Of a stretch of DNA of 64,000 nucleotides, positions 10,201 to 18,872 are shown piece by piece. The notes beneath the pieces are model-generated. The model did no database searches, was not told the DNA's origin, and saw only the letters and a program-made list of their open reading frames with translations. A program made the position numbers and the translations under genes. Source of the DNA: Marinomonas polaris DSM 16579 (lineage in GTDB: Bacteria; Pseudomonadota; Gammaproteobacteria; Pseudomonadales; Marinomonadaceae); the NCBI RefSeq assembly GCF_900129155.1, contig NZ_FQVF01000008.1, positions 124,001 to 188,000 on the forward strand, written 5' to 3'. Each line of letters starts with the position of its first letter. The first letter of the stretch is position 1.

Positions 10201-10473
10201 GTGAAAGTAGTAAATCAAAGGATAAAACTGTTGGTCATTGCCATAGTTTTGATGAATTTAACAGCATGCTCGTTATTTTCGAATAATGGTTATCACGGTG
10301 GTGATCATCGTGGTGGTGGTCCTACAGGTTCACTGACTGGATCTGCCAGTGCCGCTAAAGTTGAACCTGCTAAAAAGGGGGATGCTGGTAAAAATGCAGT
10401 CAACGAAGACGATGATATCTACACTGGAGGAGATCATCGTGGTGGTGGTCCGACAGGAGCATTGAGTCAATAA
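10201..10473 (+). CDS. Small lipoprotein with duplicated GGDHRGGGPTG motif
   Basis: A 90-residue protein starting at GTG 10201. The basic, hydrophobic N-terminus ends in a lipobox (LTAC, Cys at about residue 23), so it is predicted to be an exported, lipid-anchored protein. The mature part has no obvious fold. It carries GGDHRGGGPTG twice, just after the lipidated Cys and at the very C-terminus, separated by an Ala/Lys-rich low-complexity linker. His, Asp and Gly in the motif could bind metal, but that is speculation. I do not recognise the family. It has its own terminator and appears monocistronic. Confidence 0.75.
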   Translation: MKVVNQRIKLLVIAIVLMNLTACSLFSNNGYHGGDHRGGGPTGSLTGSASAAKVEPAKKGDAGKNAVNEDDDIYTGGDHRGGGPTGALSQ

Positions 10474-10506
10474 GCCGTATTAAGCTATATCAAAAATAGT
10501 AACCTC

Positions 10507-10543
10507 AGCCCGAGTCATTGATAGCCAATGCTCGGGCTTTTTT
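10507..10543 (+). terminator. Intrinsic terminator after the small lipoprotein gene
   Basis: Stem AGCCCGAG/CTCGGGCT is extended by CATTG/CAATG with one bulged base, followed by a run of Ts. It lies about 35 bp after the stop codon. Confidence 0.85.
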
Positions 10544-10636
10544 ATGCCTATTCATCAAACCGTCATGGCAAGTCTTTATCTTTAAGTGAGAATCATAAAA
10601 TGCACTGATGTGTAATTTCACTAAAGGGGTAAAAAA

Positions 10637-12055
10637 ATGACAAGTAAGGTCTGGTTGGCAAGTTTGGTTTCTGTTGGTGTTTTATCGGGTTGCGCGAATA
10701 ATTTAGTAACGGCACCGACGTCTAGTTTTGTAGATAACTTCCCAAAGCAAGGTAGTGAGTTACCGTATTCCGTATTGCGTGATGATCTGATTGATAGTAA
10801 AACGAATCAGCCATTTGAAATTCGAAATGGTGGTTTTGGTTCTGCCATGACAGCGAACCCTAATCAAGCTAACCAGTTTTATGCTCTAACTGACCGTGGG
10901 CCGAATGCTGATTATAGTGGTGAATATGGTAAAGGTAAGAGCTTCCCTGTGGCGTCTTATACTCCACGTATCGGTTTGTTTGAAGTTTCTGCTGATGGCA
11001 AGGTTTCGATGGTAAAAAGTATTTTACTGAAACGCCCAGAAGGTAGTTTGATTTCCGGTTTGCCGAATACGTCGGCGTTAGGTGGTACAGGGGAAACGCC
11101 TTATCATTCAAATGGTCAACCTGTTTTAATGAATGATAATAAGCCTTATGACAAAGCAACCAACGCAATTAAATTAGACGATTACGGTTTAGATGGTGAA
11201 GGTTTAGTCGCTCTGAAAGACGGAACTTTTTGGGTGAGTGATGAATATGGTCCACATATTGTCCACTTTGACAGTAATGGTGTTGAGATTGGTCGTATTA
11301 ATGCCTTTAAAGATGACAGCCGTGATATTTATCACCTGCCTGCCGTATTTCAGCATCGTCGTGCTAACCGAGGTATGGAAGGTTTAGCCATCACACCAGA
11401 TGAAACTACCTTAGTAGGTATCATGCAATCGACGCTGCAGAACCCTGATAAAGCTGCACAAAAATCGGATTTGACTCGTATTGTGACAGTGAATTTAATC
11501 ACAGGTAAAACTGAACAGTATTTGTACCGCCAAGAACAAAATGAAAACTCTAATTCTGAAATATCCACTTTAACAGCTAATAAGTTTTTGGTTATCGAGC
11601 GAGATGGTGGATTCTTGTTAGGTGGTCCTGATGGCATGTCTAAGGCTAAGCCGAATGCTCAAAAGCATGTTTATCGTATTGACTTAAGCACAGGAACGTC
11701 GCTTTCTAATGTCGCTTTGTCCTCTTCTATTACTCGTGATGAGAGCCATGGTTTAATGATTGATGGCTTAACGTTAGAGCAGTTCACTATTAAAAATGGC
11801 TGGGAAGCGTTAGCAGAAAAGGGAATTAAACCAGTTAACAAAACATTAGTGGTAGATATGGTGAAAGCCGTTGCTTATCCGCACGATAAAATGGAAGGTT
11901 TGTGGGTGATTGATGGACATCATCTTGGTGTGCTGAACGATGATGATTTTGCTACTTGGTCGACCAAAGGCAAACTAGAACAAAAGCACCTTGATAAAAA
12001 CACTATTGATTCGAATCGACTCTATATTATTAAAGCGGATTTAATGGGTAAGTAA
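10637..12055 (+). CDS. Phytase-like (esterase-like) lipoprotein
   Basis: A 472-residue exported protein. The signal peptide ends in a lipobox (LSGC, Cys at about residue 19), so it is predicted to be membrane-anchored in the envelope. The body matches the phytase-like/esterase-like beta-propeller family: ALTDRGPNADYSG, then GLDGEGLVALKDGTFWVSDEYGPH and RGMEGLAITPDETTLVG. Family members are annotated as phosphoesterases, but substrates are rarely proven. An AAAGGGG ribosome site sits just before ATG 10637. The gene is monocistronic, bounded by terminators on both sides. Confidence 0.82.
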   Translation: MTSKVWLASLVSVGVLSGCANNLVTAPTSSFVDNFPKQGSELPYSVLRDDLIDSKTNQPFEIRNGGFGSAMTANPNQANQFYALTDRGPNADYSGEYGKGKSFPVASYTPRIGLFEVSADGKVSMVKSILLKRPEGSLISGLPNTSALGGTGETPYHSNGQPVLMNDNKPYDKATNAIKLDDYGLDGEGLVALKDGTFWVSDEYGPHIVHFDSNGVEIGRINAFKDDSRDIYHLPAVFQHRRANRGMEGLAITPDETTLVGIMQSTLQNPDKAAQKSDLTRIVTVNLITGKTEQYLYRQEQNENSNSEISTLTANKFLVIERDGGFLLGGPDGMSKAKPNAQKHVYRIDLSTGTSLSNVALSSSITRDESHGLMIDGLTLEQFTIKNGWEALAEKGIKPVNKTLVVDMVKAVAYPHDKMEGLWVIDGHHLGVLNDDDFATWSTKGKLEQKHLDKNTIDSNRLYIIKADLMGK

Positions 12056-12083
12056 CTACTTTTCCCATTTAAATATTCTTTTA

Positions 12084-12115
12084 AAAAGGAATACCAAAAG
12101 GTATTCCTTTTTTAT
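12084..12115. terminator. Bidirectional intrinsic terminator
   Basis: Stem AAAAGGAATACC/GGTATTCCTTTT with a 4-nt loop has A and T runs on its two sides, so it can serve both the phytase-like gene and the convergent LysR gene. Confidence 0.85.
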
Positions 12116-12132
12116 TGATATTTCGTAAACAA

Positions 12133-13053
12133 CTATTCTTGTATGGTTTTTATTTTTGAGTTGAATTTTTTGGCCTCATTTATAATGAAATCTGAAAACA
12201 GTTTTACATGACTAGGTTGGGCTCTGTTTTTCAAGCTCACTAAATAAATGTCCCTTTCTAAATCGACATCTTCAAAAGGTACAATAGCAATATTTTGATG
12301 CTTAAATTGAAATAACGTTAAACCGCTGGTAATGCCAATACCATAGTTAGCAGAAATAAGCCCCATCATGGTCGTGAGTTGTTGCACTTCTAAAGAGTAC
12401 TTAATTTGTTTTCCTTGGCTTTCAAATAGCTTGTCTGTGTATTGGCGGATGCTTGTACGTTGACTAAAGCCAATAAATGGATATTTGTAAAGATCGTTGA
12501 GTTTCACTTTTTTGTTTTGCGCCAGAGGGTGATTGACGTGACATAGTAAATAAAATTTATCCGAGAATAGGTAGCTGGAATCAAAAATATTAGTAGCGGG
12601 TTGGCTGGCAGTGAGCGCCAAATCTGCTTGGCTATTTACAATGGATTTGAGGCATTGATTCCATTGAGTATCATTTAATTTTATTTGGGTCTGTGGGTGC
12701 ATCGTGCTGTATTGGGCTAGTATTTCAGGTAGCCATTCTACCGCGAGCGATGGTAGTACGCTCAATGTTAGTGTGCCATCTTTTCCTGAAGCTCGAGCTT
12801 CAATTTCATTGATGGCTTCATCGTAATCTAAGATGAGGCGGCGTGCGATTTCGATAAAATGAATACCATTAGCGTTTAACTCTACCTTACGTGTATCTCT
12901 ATCAAATAAACGGTAACCAATTTCGTCTTCAAGACTGGCTATTAAGGTACTAAAAGCTGGCTGTGAAAGGTTAAAGCGCTTGGCCGCTTGAGTAAAGCTA
13001 TCATGGTCACTTAGCGCTAAAAATGCACGTAACTGTTTTATAGATAAATTCAT
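12133..13053 (-). CDS. LysR-family transcriptional regulator
   Basis: A 306-residue LysR-type regulator. An N-terminal winged helix-turn-helix (about residues 1-60, LRAFLALSDHDSFTQAAKRFNLSQPAFSTLIASLE) is followed by a periplasmic-binding-like effector domain from about residue 90. It is divergent from the CitMHS transporter and AtuA-type genes, the classic arrangement for a LysR activator of a neighbouring catabolic operon. The effector is probably the transported acid or a breakdown product; this is inferred from position. Confidence 0.93.
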   Translation of the reverse strand: MNLSIKQLRAFLALSDHDSFTQAAKRFNLSQPAFSTLIASLEDEIGYRLFDRDTRKVELNANGIHFIEIARRLILDYDEAINEIEARASGKDGTLTLSVLPSLAVEWLPEILAQYSTMHPQTQIKLNDTQWNQCLKSIVNSQADLALTASQPATNIFDSSYLFSDKFYLLCHVNHPLAQNKKVKLNDLYKYPFIGFSQRTSIRQYTDKLFESQGKQIKYSLEVQQLTTMMGLISANYGIGITSGLTLFQFKHQNIAIVPFEDVDLERDIYLVSLKNRAQPSHVKLFSDFIINEAKKFNSKIKTIQE

Positions 13054-13372
13054 TATTTTTCTTTTTTATGCGTTTAGGTTGATTCTCATTAAATCATTTT
13101 TATTCAAAACGATACTAACCATCTAAGTTGTAAGCGTCAAATTATGGCGATGTGACGGTGTAATATTTTTTAATTTTATTTGAATTTAATATATACCTAT
13201 TTGATTTTTAAATATGTTTTTGGTTTTTTTAATTTGAATATCCATTAAGCTCATTTGTTTTTTCGATTGGAGTTTTTTACTTGTTTAATGGTAGAAATAA
13301 AGCTTGATTATGTTCGCTTTCATCTTTGAAAGCAGTCACATTGCTTCAAATATAATAATAAGGAGTTGCTTA
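13054..13372. promoter_or_regulatory. AT-rich divergent control region, LysR/CitMHS
   Basis: This 319-bp spacer between two divergent genes is very AT-rich, especially 13160-13260. Promoters for both directions and the LysR binding sites (normally T-N11-A) must lie here. I could not choose one site over other AT-rich matches. An AAGGAG ribosome site at 13360-13365 fixes the transporter start. Confidence 0.45.
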
Positions 13373-14683
13373 ATGTTGGCATTCTGGGGTTTCTGCACCA
13401 TAGCGGTGTTATTGACGCTTATCATGACCAAACGTATGTCGGTCGTTGTGGCCTTAGTTTTGGTTCCTATCGTGTTTGGATTATTGGCGGGTTTAAGTTC
13501 TGAATTAGGTGGTTATATTTTAGACGGGCTGAAAAGCGTGGCACCTACCGGAATTATGCTGACATTCGCTATTTTGTATTTTTCTGTGATGAATGATGCT
13601 GGGATGTTTGATCCAATGATTAAAGGGATCATTAAATTTGGCGGACAAGATCCAATCAAAATCGCGGTTGGTACTGCGCTGATTGCCATGTTAGCGCATT
13701 TGGATGGTTCTGGTGCATCTACTTTTTTAGTTTGTATTCCTGCCATGATACCTATTTATGATCGATTGGGAATGGATCGTAAAGTGCTTGCCTGTATTGC
13801 TGCATTAGGGGCTGGCACGATGAATATTGTGCCTTGGGGCGGCCCAACATTACGAGCTTCTTCCTCATTAGGTATCGATATCTCTGAGCTATTTAACCCA
13901 ATTATTCCTGCGCTTGGAGCTGGGGTATTAACTGTTCTTGCTGTGTCTTTTTGGTTGGGTAAAAAAGAAAAAGTGCGTTTGACAAATGCCGGCACGTTGG
14001 GGAGTGGTTCATCGTTTGTTGGTATTGATGATAGCGAAGATGAGGACAAAGCTAACCTAAAACGTCCTAAGTTATTTCTGTTTAATTTATTACTTACAGT
14101 AGGTGCTTTGACGGCACTGGTTACGAAAAGTGTGCCTTTACCGGCTGTATTTGTTATTGCTTTACCTATTGCCTTGTTGGTGAATTACCCGAATGTAAAG
14201 TTACAACAAGCTCGTATTACGGCCCATGGTCACGCAGCTATTTTGATGATTTCAATTATTTTTGCCGCGGGCGTGTTTACTGGCATCCTCAAGGGATCAG
14301 GCATGATTAAAGCATTGGCAACTTCATTGGTGGGTATTGTTCCAGAAAGTCTAGGTGCACATTTTCCTCTTTTGACTGCTATTACATCTATGCCTGCAAG
14401 TCTGTTGTTTGACCCTGATTCATATTACTTCGGAGTGTTGCCTGTTTTAGCGCATGCGGCTGAAGCTTTAGGAGCAAGTGGTATTGAAGTAGCTCGCGGT
14501 GCTTTACTCGGTCAAATGACAACGGGTTTTCCAGTGAGTCCTTTGACTGCATCAACTTTCTTATTGGTTGGGTTAGCGGGTGTTGATCTTGCTGATCACC
14601 AAAAGAAGACCATTCCATTAGCGTTTTTAGTGACTATGGTGATGACTTTAGTTGCTGTGATTACGGGTGCATTAAGTATTTAA
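13373..14683 (+). CDS. CitMHS-family organic acid:cation symporter
   Basis: A 436-residue inner-membrane protein with about 11-12 hydrophobic helices, resembling CitMHS citrate-metal/proton symporters. Family-like segments include LAHLDGSGASTFLVCIPAMIP and GAGTMNIVPWGGPT, and the C-terminal FPVSPLTASTFLL. An acidic loop (SEDEDKANLK) sits near residue 225. ATG 13373 is chosen because AAGGAG lies 7 bp upstream; a longer in-frame version from TTG 13304 has no ribosome site. It heads an operon with AtuA-type genes, so it probably imports the acid they process. Citrate itself is not implied. Confidence 0.88.
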   Translation: MLAFWGFCTIAVLLTLIMTKRMSVVVALVLVPIVFGLLAGLSSELGGYILDGLKSVAPTGIMLTFAILYFSVMNDAGMFDPMIKGIIKFGGQDPIKIAVGTALIAMLAHLDGSGASTFLVCIPAMIPIYDRLGMDRKVLACIAALGAGTMNIVPWGGPTLRASSSLGIDISELFNPIIPALGAGVLTVLAVSFWLGKKEKVRLTNAGTLGSGSSFVGIDDSEDEDKANLKRPKLFLFNLLLTVGALTALVTKSVPLPAVFVIALPIALLVNYPNVKLQQARITAHGHAAILMISIIFAAGVFTGILKGSGMIKALATSLVGIVPESLGAHFPLLTAITSMPASLLFDPDSYYFGVLPVLAHAAEALGASGIEVARGALLGQMTTGFPVSPLTASTFLLVGLAGVDLADHQKKTIPLAFLVTMVMTLVAVITGALSI

Positions 14684-14780
14684 GCCGAAGGGGATTTATC
14701 ATTATTATTTGGTGATATTTCCCTTCTGTAGTGCACTTATACTGGCGCTTTTCTAATAATTTATTGGATCAAATAAGAGC

Positions 14781-16118
14781 ATGAAAAAAATCAGAATTGG
14801 TTCTGGCGCAGGTTACGCAGGTGATCGAATAGAGCCAGCGGTAGAGTTGGCTCAAAAAGGTCAATTAGATTATTTAGTATTTGAATGTCTTGCTGAGCGA
14901 ACCATCGCCATAGGTCAAAAGCAAAAAAAGCAGAACTCGAGCAAAGGTTACAACGAATTGTTAGAAGCTCGAATGAGAGCCGTACTGCCAAGCTGTTATA
15001 AGAACAAGGTGCGGATTATTACTAATATGGGTGCTGCTAATCCTATTGCAGCTGGACATGTGGTAATGAGTGTTGCTAAGGAGTTGGGCTTAAAGTCATT
15101 TAAAGTGGCGGTGGTCACTGGTGACGATGTGTTGCCTGAACTGCAGAGATTGGATTTAAAGCTGATCGAGGCGAATGTCGCTTTATCTCAAAGTGGCAAA
15201 GATATCTTATCGGCTAATGCTTATATGGGGATTGAAGGCTTAGTTGAAGCATTGGAAAGCGGAGCCAATATGGTGATTGCAGGTCGAGTTGCTGACCCTT
15301 CTTTGTTTCTTGCTCCTATGGTGCATGAGTTTGGTTGGTCCCGAGATGATTGGAGGAAATTGGGAAAAGGTACGTGCATAGGTCATTTGCTTGAGTGTGC
15401 AGGCCAAATAACTGGCGGGTATTTTGCTGATCCTGGTGTTAAGGATGTGATGAATTTGGCTCGTCTTGGTTTTCCTCTTGCTGAGGTCGATGAGTCTGGT
15501 GATGCGATTATCACCAAAGTCGAAGGTTCTGGTGGTGTGGTTTGTGAAGCCACTTGCAAAGAGCAGCTGTTGTATGAAATCCACCGACCAGATCAGTATT
15601 TTACTCCTGATGTTGTTGCAGATTTCTCAAATGTCACTTTTCAACAAGAAGCTGAGAATCGTGTTGCTGTAAAAGGCGCAAGTGGTTTGCCTAGAACAGA
15701 TACATTGAAGGTGTCTGTAGGGTATAACGATGGCTTTATTGGCGAAGGTGAAATTTCGTATGCAGGACCAAATGCTGTTGCACGGGGGCGGTTGGCTTTA
15801 GATATCGTGAAGGCGCGTTTTTCGGTGTGTGGATTTATACCATTAGAAGCACGCTATGATTTAGTTGGCGTGAATGCATTACATGGTGAAACAAGATCAG
15901 CCCAAAATGAACCTTATGAAATTCGTGCACGTGTAGCGGTTCGTTGCTCAACACTAGAAGAAGCTATATCGGTCGGTAATGAAGTTGAAACTTTATACAC
16001 CAATGGACCTGCGGGTGGCGGTGGTGTTATGAAGTCTGCGAAAGAAGTACTAGCTATGGATTCTAGTTTGATTCCCCGATCTCAGGTTCACGCTATGATT
16101 ACAATTTTAGAGGGTTAA
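14781..16118 (+). CDS. AtuA-family (DUF1446) acyclic terpene/organic acid utilization protein
   Basis: A 445-residue cytoplasmic protein of the DUF1446/AtuA family, named after a Pseudomonas acyclic terpene utilization gene. Typical segments are the N-terminal IGSGAGYAGDRIEPAVEL, LVFECLAERT, NMGAANPIAAG, and GRVADPSLFLAPMVHEFGW. The biochemical activity of the family is not well established. In many members a C-terminal ferredoxin-fold domain is fused; here it is the separate next gene, 3 bp downstream. Grouping with LysR and CitMHS suggests a catabolic step on an imported carboxylic acid rather than citronellol breakdown. No acyl-CoA carboxylase genes are nearby. Confidence 0.85.
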   Translation: MKKIRIGSGAGYAGDRIEPAVELAQKGQLDYLVFECLAERTIAIGQKQKKQNSSKGYNELLEARMRAVLPSCYKNKVRIITNMGAANPIAAGHVVMSVAKELGLKSFKVAVVTGDDVLPELQRLDLKLIEANVALSQSGKDILSANAYMGIEGLVEALESGANMVIAGRVADPSLFLAPMVHEFGWSRDDWRKLGKGTCIGHLLECAGQITGGYFADPGVKDVMNLARLGFPLAEVDESGDAIITKVEGSGGVVCEATCKEQLLYEIHRPDQYFTPDVVADFSNVTFQQEAENRVAVKGASGLPRTDTLKVSVGYNDGFIGEGEISYAGPNAVARGRLALDIVKARFSVCGFIPLEARYDLVGVNALHGETRSAQNEPYEIRARVAVRCSTLEEAISVGNEVETLYTNGPAGGGGVMKSAKEVLAMDSSLIPRSQVHAMITILEG

Positions 16119-16121
16119 GCA

Positions 16122-16421
16122 ATGAAATTACGTGACATCGCTCATTCCCGTACAGGTGATAAGGGCAATATCTCAAACATCTCTCTTATTGTTTATGACA
16201 TTAATGATTATGTGCTGATTAAAGACGCTGTGACGGCAGAGAAAGTACAAAATTGGTTTGGTGATATTGTCTCTGGTGAAGTTGTGCGCTACGAACTACC
16301 GGCTATCGGTGCATTAAATTTTGTTATGTATGAAGCGTTAGGTGGTGGTGTTACTCGCTCTTTGGCTCTCGATATACATGGTAAGGGTCTCAGCTCAGCT
16401 TTGTTAGATTTTGATATTTAG
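16122..16421 (+). CDS. AtuA C-terminal-type domain protein (stand-alone)
   Basis: A 99-residue cytoplasmic protein. Its start, LRDIAHSRTGDKGNISNISLIVYD, matches the beginning of the small domain found at the C-terminus of long AtuA proteins, and GALNFVMYEALGGGVTRSLALD matches its end. It is 3 bp downstream of the DUF1446 gene, so the two almost certainly form a split two-subunit version of the fused protein. A terminator follows. Confidence 0.82.
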   Translation: MKLRDIAHSRTGDKGNISNISLIVYDINDYVLIKDAVTAEKVQNWFGDIVSGEVVRYELPAIGALNFVMYEALGGGVTRSLALDIHGKGLSSALLDFDI

Positions 16422-16430
16422 CTGTTTTTT

Positions 16431-16463
16431 AAGCCTGTTACAAAAATTGATGACAGGCTTTTT
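16431..16463 (+). terminator. Intrinsic terminator of the CitMHS-AtuA operon
   Basis: Stem AAGCCTGT/ACAGGCTT with a 14-nt loop is followed by a T run; it lies about 10 bp after the last gene of the operon. Confidence 0.75.
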
Positions 16464-16630
16464 ATCTTTATACTCTCTTCTTGTACCAGTCTTGATATTT
16501 CCCCTTTCTATTTATTTTTAATCTGATGCCTGATTAATAACTGTATTAACGTCAAAAATTCAGTACATTATAAGAGAGCTATCGTTCCTTGTATTCTTCT
16601 AGTTATGGCGTTTGTCCTAAGAAAGATTAT

Positions 16631-17110
16631 ATGAATTTAGAATCGTTATTTTCCGTTGCTCCCTATAATTGGAGCTCGATTGCTACTGCTATTTTTTGTG
16701 GCGTTATTGTTGGCTTAGAGCGACAACTGAGAGGTAAGCCCGTAGGAATCAGAACCTCAGCGTTAATCGTATTGGGGACTTATGTGTTTATTGCATCGTC
16801 GATGTTTGTTGCTGCTGAGACTACAGATCCATCGCGAATCATAGGTCAGGTGATTACGGGGATTGGCTTTCTGGGGGCCGGAGTTATGTTGTCTAAAGAT
16901 GGTGCGGTTATTGGTGTTACCTCGGCTGCGACGATTTGGACACTGGCCGCAATTGGTGTGTGCATTGCTATTATTGGCTCTTATGTGGCGATAAAGCTGT
17001 CTTTTATCGTAGTCGCTATATTGTATGGTGTCGATATTCTTGAAGAATATTCGTCGGCTTTTACGCGGGGGGTACATTCTAAATACAGTCGGTGGCGCAA
17101 GAGAGATTAA
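16631..17110 (+). CDS. MgtC/SapB-family membrane protein
   Basis: A 159-residue inner-membrane protein with four or five helices. MgtC signatures are GVIVGLERQLRGKPVGIRTS and the Gly-rich GIGFLGAGVMLSKDGAVIGVT. The long soluble C-terminal domain of Salmonella MgtC is absent, so this is the short SapB/YhiD-like form. The family affects Mg adaptation or F1Fo regulation in pathogens; the role in free-living marine bacteria is unclear. ATG 16631 is chosen with AAGAAAG upstream; an in-frame TTG 14 codons earlier encodes an unconvincing N-terminus. Confidence 0.85.
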   Translation: MNLESLFSVAPYNWSSIATAIFCGVIVGLERQLRGKPVGIRTSALIVLGTYVFIASSMFVAAETTDPSRIIGQVITGIGFLGAGVMLSKDGAVIGVTSAATIWTLAAIGVCIAIIGSYVAIKLSFIVVAILYGVDILEEYSSAFTRGVHSKYSRWRKRD

Positions 17111-17140
17111 ATAATACTTAAGACAATATTGGAGGTGGAG

Positions 17141-17569
17141 ATGGTTTCAGGTTATCGAGTTAGTAGTCATCGTGAAGAAATGGATTTTGATGCCATTCAT
17201 ACTTATATATCAAGCACTTATTGGGCGGAAGGCATCCCTAAAGAAACGTTTAAAAAGGCCTTAGATAATTCGTTGTGCTTTGGTGTGTTTTCGTCTGAAG
17301 GTAAGCAAGTTGGTTTTGCTCGAATGATAACGGATCAGGCAACTTTTGCGTACTTGGCCGATGTTTTTATTGATGAAGCTCATCGTGGTAAAGGGTTGTC
17401 AAAATGGCTCATGCAAGAAGTCCATGACCACCCATCGCTACAGGGATTACGAAGAATCCTGTTGGCAACCCGAGATGCGCATAGCTTGTATCAACAGTTT
17501 GGCTATACACCATTAAGTTCACCTTCAACGTTTATGCAAAAATGGCAGCCTGACATTTATAAGGGGTAG
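17141..17569 (+). CDS. GNAT-family N-acetyltransferase
   Basis: A 142-residue cytoplasmic acyltransferase. The acetyl-CoA binding motif V-F-I-D-E-A-H-R-G-K-G-L-S lies at about residues 76-90 (Q/RxxGxG/A loop), followed by LLATRDAHSLYQQFGYTPL, the usual end of the fold. The substrate is unknown. ATG 17141 has a full GGAGG ribosome site 5 bp upstream, so the start is firm. The gene ends 1 bp before the stop of the convergent diguanylate cyclase gene. Confidence 0.88.
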   Translation: MVSGYRVSSHREEMDFDAIHTYISSTYWAEGIPKETFKKALDNSLCFGVFSSEGKQVGFARMITDQATFAYLADVFIDEAHRGKGLSKWLMQEVHDHPSLQGLRRILLATRDAHSLYQQFGYTPLSSPSTFMQKWQPDIYKG

Positions 17570-17570
17570 T

Positions 17571-18608
17571 CTATTCGGACTGTTCTACACAATTTCGCCC
17601 TTTATCCTTGCCTTTATAGAGAGCTTTGTCAGCACGCTTTATCATTTTCAGCGCGTTATCGTTATTTTTATTGTACTCAGTTAAACCTTGAGTAATGGTA
17701 AGTGATAGATTGAAGCTACTAAATTTCTGATTAGATATGAGAACTTTTAATTTTTCCGCGATAGCTACTGTTTCATTTTTTGGTGTATTTGGCAAAATAA
17801 TGATGAACTCTTCTCCTCCAAATCGAGCAATAATGTCATTCTTTCTTATTGCTTGTGAGAGGGTGTTAGCTATTTCTATCAGACATACATCACCAATATC
17901 ATGTCCGTACATGTCGTTTATTTTTTTAAAGTAGTCAATATCAATAAGTATGAGGCTTAAGGGTGAAGACGTAGTGTCTGCGCTGTCTAATTCTTTAGTG
18001 AAATGGAGGTTCAAGCCTCTTCTGTTAAATAGACCTGTTAATGGGTCTTGAATATTTTCATTTTTTAGTTGTTGTGTAAGTTCAGTATATCTTTTTAAGA
18101 AAAAACGCCCAAAAACGCCACTAAAGATAATTGAAGTCGTTAACCAAAAACCTCTATCTATTGATTTTTGGTCCGAATAAATTGCTCCTGTTATGTCAGT
18201 AATATGTTGACTAAAAACAGTCGATAAGATGACACCTATCGTCAAAATGATAGTGATTATTAGGGATTCTCGATAGCCCCCAATTAGAGCTGCCATTACA
18301 GGGTAAAGTGGTAATAGATAGGCTACTTGGCTATTGACCCCACCCGAAAGAGCAAATGAAGGGATAATAATGATGATGGCTACAACTAGAGATAACATGA
18401 TCTCTGATGCCGGAAAGATGTTAAAACGAACGACAATATAGAGACTTGTCACTATTGCTAAATCTAACAGGCCGATCCAAGTAAAGTAGATTGGGAGGGT
18501 AACAAGCAAGGGGCGTAATGTTAGGTCAATAAGCAAAGTAAAAATCGACAATTCTACTATACGTAATATAAGTTTATGACTCAGCTGATGTTGTATATTG
18601 TCTTGCAT
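17571..18608 (-). CDS. Membrane-bound diguanylate cyclase (GGDEF)
   Basis: A 345-residue protein. Five or six N-terminal transmembrane helices (about residues 15-180) resemble a 7TM/MASE-like sensor. A short coiled linker leads to a GGDEF domain with active site RFGGEEFIII at about residue 262. The inhibitory c-di-GMP I-site R-K-N-D lies five residues before GGEEF, so product inhibition is expected. It should make c-di-GMP from two GTP. ATG 18608 is chosen because the 26-residue upstream extension reads like non-coding sequence; the start remains uncertain. Confidence 0.88.
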   Translation of the reverse strand: MQDNIQHQLSHKLILRIVELSIFTLLIDLTLRPLLVTLPIYFTWIGLLDLAIVTSLYIVVRFNIFPASEIMLSLVVAIIIIIPSFALSGGVNSQVAYLLPLYPVMAALIGGYRESLIITIILTIGVILSTVFSQHITDITGAIYSDQKSIDRGFWLTTSIIFSGVFGRFFLKRYTELTQQLKNENIQDPLTGLFNRRGLNLHFTKELDSADTTSSPLSLILIDIDYFKKINDMYGHDIGDVCLIEIANTLSQAIRKNDIIARFGGEEFIIILPNTPKNETVAIAEKLKVLISNQKFSSFNLSLTITQGLTEYNKNNDNALKMIKRADKALYKGKDKGRNCVEQSE

Positions 18609-18872
18609 AGTCTTTCGGCACGGTCCTTGTTTTAGATAGAAGTAATAATTGTTAAAGAGATAAGGGGAGCAATTATTCCATCGCAAATTTTACCCTAGAA
18701 CGATATGATTATTTGGTTATTTTCCTGCGTGGTTTCAGTCCTGTACTTTTTTTAGCAATGAAAAAAGACAAAATCTAGTAAGTGACTTCAAAGCAAGGTA
18801 AACCAAGCAAATAAAAGACAACTATATGCTAGATTCATTCGCTATGTTGTTATGTGTTGTAAGGAGTATTTG

